Origin: Parapristionchus giblindavisi
Lineage: Eukaryota; Nematoda; Chromadorea; Rhabditida; Diplogasteridae
Direction of reading: 5' to 3'
Length of the DNA: 64,000 nt
Assembly (NCBI GenBank): GCA_943737045.1
Contig: CALSFV010000273.1
Span: 423,501-487,500, forward strand
Part shown: piece by piece, positions 48,601-57,500 of the stretch
Position numbering within the stretch: the first letter of the stretch is position 1
Layout: every line of letters starts with the position of its first letter
Position numbers and translations under genes: made by a program
The notes under the pieces: model-generated
Seen by the model: the letters and a program-made list of their open reading frames with translations, nothing else
What the model was told of the DNA's origin: nothing
The model's database searches: none

Positions 48601-49994
48601 CCATGATTAGTTTGCAATGCAAACTTTGCATAAGTAAAGAGTAAAACAATACGAACAGTTCTCACGCCTGATATACATATTCAAGGTGTAATTATTCGAG
48701 GGGATAGAGTTGATCCCATGTGAACAGAGGGAATGTATATTTGTAATCTATATAAATTAATCTATTAATAATAATAATAATAATAATAAATCTATTATGG
48801 CCAGGGTGGATCTACTGTCCGTGTTGAATATCATTCCGAGATCGGCCCAGATCCTCATCTTCGCTAATGCTTCAGTCCGGAAGATTCTAGATATATCCAA
48901 GTATTGGAGTGAAAACGTGAGCATTTACAACAACTACCGTAATGATTACTACTTAAACTACCGTAATAATTACTACTTAAACTACCGTAATAATAATAAT
49001 AATAGTAAACCACCGTAATAATGATTCCAATCTCAATTACAGCGTCCACGTCTCATGAGTTTTCGTTCATTTGAGCATCAATTCCATGGTACAATTAAGA
49101 AGGAATGTACTACAATTGATGAGAAACATAACGAACTTGTTGTATGTTTTTTAATCAATTTATTGAAATCGTGGACTTTGTGAAGTAGAGCATAACCCCA
49201 TCTGACTCATCTTTTATTTATTTATTTATGTATTCAATATTTTATAGTCGCAAAATATTGTATTCTATGCTCTATTCATATTTAAGGGAGTGTAGTACTT
49301 AGCAGTTTAGATTCTTTACAATTTTTTTTGTTGAGATTTGTAATGAAAAGGAGATTAATTATCTGTTCATACATTTTGGTGCCCTCACCGAATTATTTTT
49401 ATATAGTGGGTCGATTTAAAAAAATCGTTATTTTTCGCTTAAATTCTTTCTTTCATATAAAAAGTGAGATTTATATAGTGGGTCGACCATGGAAATGAGC
49501 GGTATATAGTGGGTCAGTGCTCACACTGTGCGGGTATAAAAATATATGATATCCAATATAATGTGATGTGTTTAAGTCATTCATCTCTCGTTCACTTGCC
49601 CGTCCTCTACGTGTTATTGTATACACTGCGAACAAGGGAATAAATTGTGATATTGCTAATCTTTTGGTTAGTAAATTAGAAGAGGGAACGATCATTGCTA
49701 TCATGGACTCGACTCAAGAAGTTGGAGATACTAAGGTAAGGGCAAGATGGTTTCAATTTGGAAGGCAATCGATGAGATAGACAGTTATTAGTACGGTAGT
49801 TGCATAATGGTTGAAGGAACTCTTTGAGATCAAAGATCAAAGATCAATTATATTAATCTCACTATAATGAATGCTTGATTAAGGTAATAATCAGTTCAAT
49901 TACACTCGCATTGGCCTTCGATCATGTTGTTGTCCATTATGAACCTCCAAAGTTTGGATCGTATCTATCGAGAACAAGAGTATATGGAGTTAAG
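36187..49994 (+). CDS. GYF domain - five zinc-finger modules - degenerate DEAD-box helicase protein
   Basis: About 35 exons whose phases agree (the 41085/41421 junction is unresolved), about 1,130 codons. Residues 1-60 form a GYF domain (QGPFSEAEMQEWFREGYF, Gly28-Phe30), a fold that binds proline-rich PPG-type peptides. Five repeated modules follow (see module entries), each with a linker exon, a helical exon, a C-x1/2-C...H-x5-H zinc exon and a helical exon. The last eight exons (46390-49994) follow the eIF4A/DEAD-box layout: CIGGTN, GTLGRIIDLIKRGAL, ILLVDIE in place of DEAD, and SRTRVYG in place of HRxGRxGR. Motif I is not recognisable, so ATPase activity is unlikely. AG two bases before the ATG suggests trans-splicing. 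The C-terminal exon after 49994 is not found and may be lost at the duplication edge. A role as an RNA or translation scaffold is inference. Confidence 0.75.
36715..36860. repeat. Hairpin-forming element in a GYF-gene intron
   Basis: Inverted arms around GGTTTAGCAGGGCAATATTA and its near-complement ending CATTGCCCTGAAAAACC, with matching AAGTAAGT blocks inside. A small foldback; duplicated about 18.4 kb further on. Confidence 0.65.
37678..38827 (+). CDS. Zinc module 1 of the GYF-helicase gene
   Basis: Exons 37678-37812 (linker, TYLPLIDVDPKL), 37863-37960 (helical), 38337-38426 (zinc: CVCGQRLV...THITTDKHLQQ, C-x-C and H-x5-H) and 38737-38827 (FRSRGGRVTKKCIDFYVNLL). The same four-part order recurs in each later module. 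Confidence 0.8.
37982..38185. repeat. ATAGGTCGAA-family element in the GYF gene
   Basis: Starts ATAGGTCGAAAAGTACGTTA and ends near TTCGACGTAGCTAATCGACC; internal duplication makes it longer than the 112-bp copy. Duplicated at 56,371-56,574. Confidence 0.65.
39090..41085 (+). CDS. Zinc module 2
   Basis: Exons 39090-39242 (linker, IIPLFHVNPAEK), 39885-39955 (helical), 40384-40470 (CKKCTICDVSIPSSFELLIH plus ILDPSHLKK: exactly C-x2-C-x12-H-x5-H, the U1/matrin-type spacing) and 40984-41085 (FENAGGVISVSAYEYWKNRC). This is the clearest zinc finger. The introns hold three MITE-like insertions. Confidence 0.8.
39437..39834. mobile_element. Head-to-head pair of CATACATGGGCG-family elements
   Basis: Two copies in opposite orientation share the centre near 39,660-39,690, which includes a poly-C run that is 13-18 bases long in the two duplicate copies. 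This run is the main difference between the copies. Confidence 0.8.
40006..40195. repeat. Short foldback element with ATAGGTGGGC ends
   Basis: Ends CATAGGTGGGC and GCCCACCTATG are inverted; inside are copies of AAGGCAAGGCTGTGCGCA in both directions. A relative lies at about 21,060-21,140. Confidence 0.65.
41272..42582 (+). CDS. Zinc module 3
   Basis: Exons from about 41272 (start uncertain) to 41421 (linker, KESIQKEIVADRLVDLMVTL), 41525-41613 (helical), 41680-41769 (NCSVCNTYTGSNFIGHFIHI plus MNPVHLRE) and 42489-42582 (FRSKVGPVTVGTLAFFVSLI). The first exon needs an upstream partner in phase 1 or 2, while module 2 ends in phase 0 at 41085. The true donor may therefore lie further right, at about 41108 or 41121. 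Confidence 0.7.
42636..43889 (+). CDS. Zinc module 4
   Basis: Exons 42636-42670 and 42843-42966 (linker, PEILPLIEVDNRDTSDTG), 43019-43113 (helical, LIDFYMKRYTKM), 43393-43515 (RHCSCTRSRISFALNVRGEE ... EHIADFQHQ, longer insert, C-x-C) and 43796-43889 (YQLGNGRITRDSINFYRKIL). The finger is the most divergent of the five. Confidence 0.75.
43611..43727. repeat. GC-rich perfect palindrome in a GYF-gene intron
   Basis: Arms GCGGTGTTACATTTTCCTTA and CGTGCGTACGCCGTAAC against their complements, with a centre near 43,670 (CCGCGTCTCCGTCG). The GC content is far above the AT-rich surroundings. Duplicated at 62,005-62,121. Confidence 0.85.
44304..45864 (+). CDS. Zinc module 5
   Basis: Exons 44304-44369 (linker), 44449-44546 (helical), 45571-45681 (HCRVCHWVKFDHDSDGRVNP ... 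FHIIDHSHLQN) and 45760-45864 (HKYKCAPTSACLQFLQDLIA). A foldback element occupies 44911-45499 between the second and third exon. Exon 45922-45973 then links to the helicase part. Confidence 0.75.
44911..45499. mobile_element. Foldback element of TTTCAGAAAAGGACG repeats
   Basis: The left half is a tandem array of CAGAAAAGGACGTTTCAGAA units; the right half is the inverse array (TTCTGAAACGTCCTTTTCTG). Ends around CACCCGCGGTGATAAGACG and CGTCTTCACCATCACCCGC are also inverted. The open frames here are repeat artefacts. Confidence 0.85.
46390..49994 (+). CDS. Degenerate eIF4A-like DEAD-box helicase exons
   Basis: Exons 46390-46514, 46691-46774, 46990-47062, 48372-48480, 48805-48916, 49043-49141, 49577-49735, 49884-49994. 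Alignment by eye with eIF4A: MLIICPHRQWIGECRR replaces ALVLAPTRELAQQI; MCIGGTN and GTLGRIIDLIKRGAL are well kept; LLVDIEIL replaces VLDEADEML; AQILIFANAS replaces the SAT motif; LRVIVYTANKGINCDIANLL keeps the domain 2 start; and SRTRVYGVK replaces HRIGRGGRFGRKG. Every catalytic motif is altered while the fold-defining residues persist. About 40 C-terminal residues of eIF4A have no visible counterpart. Confidence 0.75.
46515..46688. repeat. ~21-bp tandem repeat in a helicase intron
   Basis: About eight copies of TGTTGATCTTTGATCTCTAAA between exons 46514 and 46691; it fills the whole intron up to the TTTCAG acceptor. Confidence 0.9.
47117..48136. mobile_element. Foldback element of 'TTTGCGCCGA' repeats
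   Basis: Arms begin GATGCATCCGGGTCGAGACC and end with the complement; each arm carries a run of CAAATGTCCCTCGGCGC-like units and, further in, a CAAACCCC...GTTTATTTTCCTTTGAG block. Loop at about 47,496-47,685. Inserted between exons 47062 and 48372. Confidence 0.85.
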
Positions 49995-50164
49995 GTCAGT
50001 TATTCACATCGGTCGAAAGTATGTTACAAAGTACCACCAAGCCTGACCGGATTTTAAGCCAAAATTTCACAAAAATCGAAAAAATCTGACCGGATTTTGC
50101 GCCAAAGTTGCCCCAAAAAAGTCGAAAAACCTGACCGGATTTTGAAAACCGATAACCTAGCTAT

Positions 50165-50695
50165 CAGGGCTGTGCATTTTTCGTTTTTCGATTTTTCGGA
50201 TTTTTCGATTTTTCGACTTTTTTCGAACAATTTTTTCGACGAAATATTTTTCGACTTTTTTCTCGAAAAATCGAAAAAAAGGAGAACTGAAAATGGCACT
50301 TAAAATTGAATATTTTGTCAATTCGGTATTATTTGAAAGTTCTGTAGTTGTATTCCAGGTAACGTTTGCAATAATTTAATCATTTTTTGCAACTGTGATT
50401 GATCAATTTGTCTGGCAAATTATCTTAGAGATAGGTTGTCTAACTGAACTACCATAGAATAATCCAAACTCTCTCAAAAAGACACTTTGGATAGTATTCT
50501 TTTGCTTGATATAGTAACTGGGACTCGTGCAAGCCAAGCAAGTCGCGAGAAATTAAAAGAAATTGCATTTAGAAATTCTTATACAGCATTTTTCGATTTT
50601 TTCGAAATTTTTCGATTTTTTCGACTTTTATTTCCGAAAAATTTCGCTTTTCGATTTTTTTTCGAAATTTTTTTTTCGCACAGCCCTGCTAGCTA
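50165..50695. repeat. Inverted pair of 'CAGGGCTGTGC...TTTTTCGA' elements
   Basis: Left piece (50167-50290) and right piece (50585-50692) are complementary: AGGGCTGTGCATTTTTCG versus TTTTTCGCACAGCCCT, both rich in TTTTTCGA. The space between (50291-50580) is not repeat-like and contains a short open stretch (MALKIEYFVNSVLFESSVVV) that might be a missing terminal exon, without a clear acceptor. Confidence 0.65.
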
Positions 50696-50785
50696 TTCGA
50701 CAGCATATATGGTATATGGCATATGTATAGGCATAGGCATATATGGTATATGCATGGTATATGGCATATATGGCATAGACAGCAT

Positions 50786-51488
50786 ATATGAGACGAATCG
50801 CCAGAGGTTCGACCACCCCCGGACATAGAAATTTCGACCCCCTGAAAAATTCAGATTAAGTACTTTGAACGATGCTCTATCGAACTGCGCTTTCCGAATT
50901 TGCATATCTGCTCTCATTTTCGAGTAGTGGTAGGTCAAAGTTGGCAGGTACGGTATTTTTGGCTCGAATGTGCGTCAGAAAAATGATCATAACTCCGTTC
51001 AAAATAATGATAGACACTTTTCCAAAAAAGGCATCGAAAGAGGAGATCTTGCGCAACATTTCTCAGTTGGTGACGTCATTTTTCGACCATGCTCCGGTGC
51101 TGGGCGGTCGGTTTTATGAAAAAGTGACTTAACTTTCCTAATCGGAAAAAGTGCACTTTTCTTCTATGCGCGTTTTGTTGCACCCATATGTGTCTAAAAA
51201 TGACCCAAGTTTCAGAGGATTTCCGAATTGGAAAAAAAAAAGGCGTTGATTTTAGTGACGCGACCTCGGACCTGTCAAAGGAAAGAACGGCTTATTCCTT
51301 TATCAAGAAACAGCAAAGGAGCTTAAATGACTCAAAAACATCCGAAAAAGCATTACGAGCTCAAAATACCCATATTCGACAGTTATTTGAAACACAAAAT
51401 CACCGAGTTCCGAAAAAATTGAAAAAACCCATATTTTGCTTTTCCACGTGGAAAAAACGTCTCAGTAATGTTAATTAATCTTTATAAT
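50786..51488. mobile_element. Single arm of the foldback-2 family at the duplication junction
   Basis: From GAATCGCCAGAGGTTCGACC to AATGTTAATTAATCTTTATA it matches the arms at 27229-27917 and 32120-32812 with moderate divergence. It stops where copy 2 of the duplication begins. Confidence 0.85.
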
Positions 51489-51507
51489 AAATCAATAGAT
51501 ATCTTAC

Positions 51508-54081
51508 TGTTTTCGCTTGTGTTGGTGCAGCACTTCCGACAGCCGGAGATGAACGAACATTCGTCGATCCAGTCGTCGAAGCTGGAAAAAATCGAAAATT
51601 TAATCCATTACATTAGACGTAGCGGCCGAAATACCATAGGGCACATTGCTAGTTAACTTATTTAATCAAAAAATTTGTATTTAAAGTGCATGCATACTTA
51701 TTCTTGTACATATAGTAATAATATTAATTTAATAATAATCAACCGATGATGGTATCAAACAAGTAATTGAGATCATATTGATTACATTTCATGAACCACT
51801 GTATCCATAATAAAAATAATAATAATAATGTATGAAGTGTGGTCAATCAGAATCAATCAATACTCAAATTAAATTAATAGTGCTAATAGATTTACAAGTA
51901 TAAGTATGCATGCACTTTAAATATAAATTTTCTGATTAAATAAGTTAACTAGCAATGTGCCCTATGGTGTTTCGGCCGCTACGTCTAATACAATATACAG
52001 TACCTCCAGTGATCTGTCCAATATGTCTGAGGATATCCTCTTTGAGTACACGACCTCCCTTGCCTGTCGCGGCTACCTTGGCCAGATTCACCTGCAACAG
52101 ATTAATATTTACTTTGCATTAAATAAATAAATATAAATATTATTATTATTATTAAAATCTTGAACGATCTTACAAGTTAATAGTTAAACGTATAGATTTT
52201 AAAAAAAGAAATCATTACATAAAAGGAATATAGTAGAAGGGTGAATAATTCAAATCTATTCCGAATGTATCACGTTTGATAAATGATCACAAAAGAATCG
52301 ATAATCTCACATTATTCTCAATTGCTACCCTTCTCACAGCGGGTGTAGCAAGGACCTTTCCAGATGATGATACAGACTCCTCAACCTTCTCTGTCGACGA
52401 AGATTCAGCTTAAATTAATTATCTATTAAGTTTAGTCTCTATTATTCCAAAGATTCGCCCATTATTCTACTCTTTAACCCGTGAGCAATTCATTATCGTT
52501 AGCATTATCATCATCTTCGTTTATCGATTCACTTCGTTTCTTTTTCTTCTATCACACGTTTCACTGTTTATTCATAAATACGTATAAATATTATTATTAT
52601 TATCATTATTATTATCTGTTATCATTTTATAATTATGAATATTATTTAATATGCCTTATTCTCCTGCTAGAGTAGCATGCATCAGATATGGTGACCAAAA
52701 CAGTGAAGTTGTCTCAGGGGAAATTAGCGTACTAATAGCTTGAGAAAAAAGGGGGAACGAAAGAGTGAGTAAGGACAGGAGAGGCTCACTGTGTTCTACT
52801 GCTACATAAACGAGTGATGTCACGAAATGTAAGAGATTGAGTTATGGGATAAGAAATAAGGCTGGATCAGTCAAACTAATCAATCCTTATTGTTTGGATA
52901 AGTTTAAACAAAATATATCTATAACTTATTTGAAAGGTTCAGGCCAATATTTTGCAATAGGAAATGTCCTAAAGCAAAATATATTGCTAAAACACAAGAG
53001 TAGTCGCTTATTTACTTTCACAGTGATAATACGTTGCGGGAATGACTAAAGTTGTATCTAACGATATATGATTAATGAGTCAAAAATCAATAGAGTTACC
53101 CTTAGGTGAAGCAACCTTCTTTGGTTCCTCTTTCACTTCCTCTTCAACTCCATCTTCTCCTTCGATTTCGATATCGAGAAGAGGTTTGCCGACACGAGCG
53201 ACGTCGTCCACAGCGTAGTGACTGCATACGAATCAATCAATAATTCATAATTCATAATCAACAATCAATAATAATAATAATCATTGATGATCAATAATTG
53301 AATTGATTGATAAGGAATGATGATAAAGCATGAAAGAGAATAGAATAATTTATGGAGTTTAACACGGCCAGTTTCCTGATTTACTCCAATCATGACATTG
53401 AAAAACACGACGAGATAAAATCTAACGGATATTGTCTACATTAAAGATTAAATATTTATATTAAAGATAGAATATCTTACAGTTTCTTGATGACTCCATC
53501 ATATCTTGATGAGATGGTCACAGTGGCTTTGTCTGATTGAACTTCACACAATTGATCGAATTGAGCTACTCGATCGCCCTCCTTCACGTGCCTTCAACGT
53601 TTATCGATTGGATTATTATGGAATGAGGAGAATATCTTTCATTTTGGCCTAAAACATCTGTTCAGACAAGAATTGATTGCATGAATGATCAGAGATCACT
53701 CTCTATGTCAACGCTTATCTCAGTGCATTTCCCAAAAATATCATCAACTTACAAACAATGTTTGCACCATTGATAAGTTTAACTGGACATTTTACTTTCT
53801 CAGACAAGATAAGACATCTTAATAAAAAAGGAAGACGAGACGAAATAGAGAACCGTTAATACAAAACGTACCACTCCTTCACTTGCACTTCAGCAATACC
53901 CTCTCCGATATCAGATAGTTTAAAGGGCACGACGGGGAAACGGAACACTGCAAACTTACATTTGATTAAGGCTTACAAGCTTGCTTAAGCAAAGAATAAA
54001 AAAATTAGTATTGAGAAAATGACCTGCGGATGAGTGAATGGCCCTGCATCCTGCAGTGATTGGTCGAAGAAGAGACAGCAT
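51508..54081 (-). pseudogene. DBT: DBT second copy, exons 1-7 only
   Basis: Exons at 54024-54081, 53872-53947, 53481-53591, 53100-53221, 52311-52408, 52004-52091 and 51508-51581, identical in sequence to copy 1. It encodes residues 1-209: transit peptide, lipoyl domain with its lysine, E3-binding domain and linker. Exons 8-14 (acyltransferase) are not in the duplicated unit; 19 bases past exon 7 the sequence becomes the foldback arm. The reading frame is intact but has no proper 3' end. If transcribed it could yield a lipoyl/E3-binding-only protein, or be degraded. If the duplication is an artefact, this entry is false. Confidence 0.75.
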
Positions 54082-54575
54082 GTCTACAATTATTACTCAT
54101 AAGTAAAAAATCAATATTTAAGAAAGAAACAGATGGGAGAAACGCTTTCAAATGAAAAAAATGCTCGAACTGCACTGAAGTGCGGTGAGCAAAATTACGG
54201 TAGAAGGAGTCGACGTTTGTGAAATAGGCCAATCTCATACACCACGCCTCTCAGTTCACGATTACCTCTCGGCCCATTCATTTTTTTGCGATAGATATAT
54301 TTTTTGAACATAAATTAGAACAAATTTATTACAAGTGAAAATTAAAACAGAACGTAAACATACCCGTGTGGATGCTCCTCGAAATCTTTTCTCGTATCGT
54401 ATCGGATTGAGAGAATATTGAAAATTTTCCCTCTGACTCTGACTTGTTAAGTCTTTTACTGTCTTTTACTGTGCATGATTCTCTCTAATCTAGCTCTAAC
54501 TTTATTTTTTCTTAATAGTATTATTGATTGATTTCCTTTCAGAGGGTATGATACAGATCTGAAGAATTGTAAGCA
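54082..54575. promoter_or_regulatory. Divergent promoter region, copy 2
   Basis: Same sequence as 35693-36186, including both acceptor sites before the ATGs. Confidence 0.5.
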
Positions 54576-57500
54576 ATGGAGTTCTTTTACAAGGACGAAC
54601 AAGATGTCGAACAGTGAGTGTATTTTGATTTGGAACTGATTCTGGTTAGATTAGTTTTGATGTTCTGATCATCGATTATGCAGGGGTCCATTCTCCGAGG
54701 CTGAGATGCAGGAATGGTTTCGAGAAGGATATTTCGAGAGTGAAACACCCATGCGATTCAATCGTAATGGACGAGATATCAAGACTACTCTTCGTTAGTT
54801 AACCATTCTTATATTGTTAGAATGCATTCACTCATACACATGTTTTGATTACCTACATAACTGTCGAAAGGGTCGCATATGCAATGATAACCTGACATGA
54901 GAAACCTGGAACTATCATCAGATTTTCTTTTTGTTACTTTTAAAGATTGTTTATTTTGAGAGAGAATGCGGGAGAAGAACGGATTGTCTCATCCATTCTG
55001 CTTTGATTCAAATGAGATTGAACAGGATGTATACAAGATGGAGCAGGTCTGTCATGTATTACTCATTACACATTTTAATGTTTTGATACATACTTCGGTT
55101 TAGCAGGGCAATATTATAGCAAGTAGCGCGCAAAAGTACCTTACTTTATACTTACTTTTTCATTATATTCTCATGAAAAAACAAAATAGCAACACAAAAA
55201 GTAAGTGTAAGGTAAGTTACTACTTACTATAACATTGCCCTGAAAAACCGGAGTAATTGATTAACGAATGCATAATCCCATTCCATCTATAGTTTACTGT
55301 ATCATGATTCAATATGAAGTGCTTTTCTAGAAGCTCTGGGCTTTGATACGACGAAAGCATTTGTGATTACTATAGCAGTGATAAGCATAATGAATATTTT
55401 ACTTCGACAACTGTGTTTGTCTTGCAAAATATAACATTTTGTAGAAACTCGAGAAGGCATCGTCTCTTCTCAATGGAATCACTGAACGGAATGTTGTGAT
55501 GAACAAAGAGTAAGTCTATGTTGGGATAATTTAAATTGTCAGTTTAAACGATATCACACTCAGAAAAATGAAGTGTTAATATGAACACCCATAGGTGTTC
55601 CGGGTGAAACTGTAATCCCCAACACATCAAAAAGCTGCATAGATTTTTTACACCTTTTTTTCTGTGTGCATAATGATTAATTCTTTTATTTATTTATTTA
55701 TTTATTTCATATTTATTTATTTAATTACAGTTTGCGTCTCCTGAAGAAGAACGGTGAGATCATTCGTGAACGAATCTCGAAACGATTAGCAAAGAAGAAT
55801 GATGCACCGCAATCACATAATGGTAAGTATTCATTTTAACGCCTTCACGTTAAATAGAAAACATTGTGCAGACGCGATATAATGGGAAGGGGGGGGGCAT
55901 TCCGTAGAGATATTGAATGTGGTTACCTTTGTTTGTTCGAAAGTTGTGAGATGAAAAATGTCTGGAGTTTCATATTACCTATTACTGTGTTTAAAAGAAG
56001 AGGTATTATTTAGTTTACCATGATTATTGATTGACTTGATTATCGATTAACTCGGAGTATTATCAGCATCATCTGTTCGGCCCGTGGCTACTGTCAAACC
56101 ATGTACTTCTACTTCATCCTCTCCTTCCTCTACTTTCATTCGCCCCACCTATCTCCCACTTATCGATGTGGATCCGAAACTGGCTAACGTACCCGAACTA
56201 GGTATACCGTATCGTTGTGACTATTATCGATTTTATATTTTGATATTTCAGTCGATCCAAAACCGATGATGAAGAGGCTTCGAATCATCGTCAATTCGGA
56301 GATCAATAAGTTTGCAGCAACTGCGGCACTTTCTTCACAGCTTATCAAGGTATTGAATATAACCTGGAATATAGGTCGAAAAGTACGTTACAAACTACGA
56401 AGCCTGACCGCATTTTGAGCCGAAAATTTAAGAAAAATCGAGAAACCTGACCGAACTTGGGAGAATTTTTGAATACCTGAACGCATTTGAGCCGAAAATT
56501 CCCAAAAATAAAAAAAAAACCCGACCGCTTTTTGGAAATGTTTAACATAGCTATTCGACGTAGCTAATCGACCTGGAAGCAATTATCTTATCGTATCAGG
56601 AAGTGTCATCTATTCACACTATTGAATAGTTTATCTGTATCGTAGATACCATAGCTCATTTAAAAAGGACTGCCGTGTCATGATATTGATCTATTTAAAA
56701 TAAAATAAATAAATAATATTTGTAGGATACGAAGTGTGTATGTGGACAGCGGTTGGTGGATCGTGAATTAGTCACATTTGTCACTCATATAACAACTGAC
56801 AAACATTTACAACAGGTATCCTTAGTGATTATTCATTTTTATTCTAATTATTCTTTCCTTAAATATCAGTGTACTTTGATGTACTTTGAACATCCCAATG
56901 CTGATAAGGTTGTTTAAATGTAATGTAATGTAATGTACTTTGATGAATATAGTTGGTTCCGAAGTTTCGATTGATATCACAGATCGGTCCAATGTCTAGG
57001 ACCAGGGCCGAAACTCTGGATCGTTTTAGATTAATTAGTTTTTTTTTCTTTAAAAAGTTTCTAACACAGCCCATTTCTTAGTGCCTTTCTTTCTTTCTTT
57101 CTCTATAATTGGTCGATTATTTCAGTTCCGTTCTCGAGGTGGTCGAGTGACTAAGAAATGTATCGATTTTTATGTGAATCTCTTGAAATCCTTTCCAATG
57201 GAGGGCGATAATATAAGTAGATCAAATAAGGAAACCTCAAGAGAATTGAAAGGCACGCCTTATATTTATTACATTATTCGATTTCAGTTCAAACTTGAAA
57301 GTATTGGATGGTGTAAAAATCGTTTGGACAATGTTTTCTGAGCTTTGAAACCAATAAATTAACTTGTTTTGATCCGATATTCGACGAATAAGATGATCGA
57401 GTTGTATTGTCCTTGTTTAGTTTAGTATTAAATAAATAAGAAGTGTATCCTTTATTTTTATAATTTCCATTCGTATAGAATCGAAGAAGCCTTCATCACA

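Larger units (their letters stand above)
33100..51488. repeat. Tandem duplication unit, copy 1 (18,389 bp)
   Basis: Sequence from AAATCAATAGATATC at 33100 to 51488 recurs from 51489. The offset is 18,389 at first, 18,393 after a poly-C run near 39,670 (longer in copy 2) and 18,394 after a poly-A run near 42,235. Apart from these and one A/T change near 33,812 the copies look identical. The unit carries DBT exons 1-7 and the whole GYF-helicase region. Confidence 0.95.
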
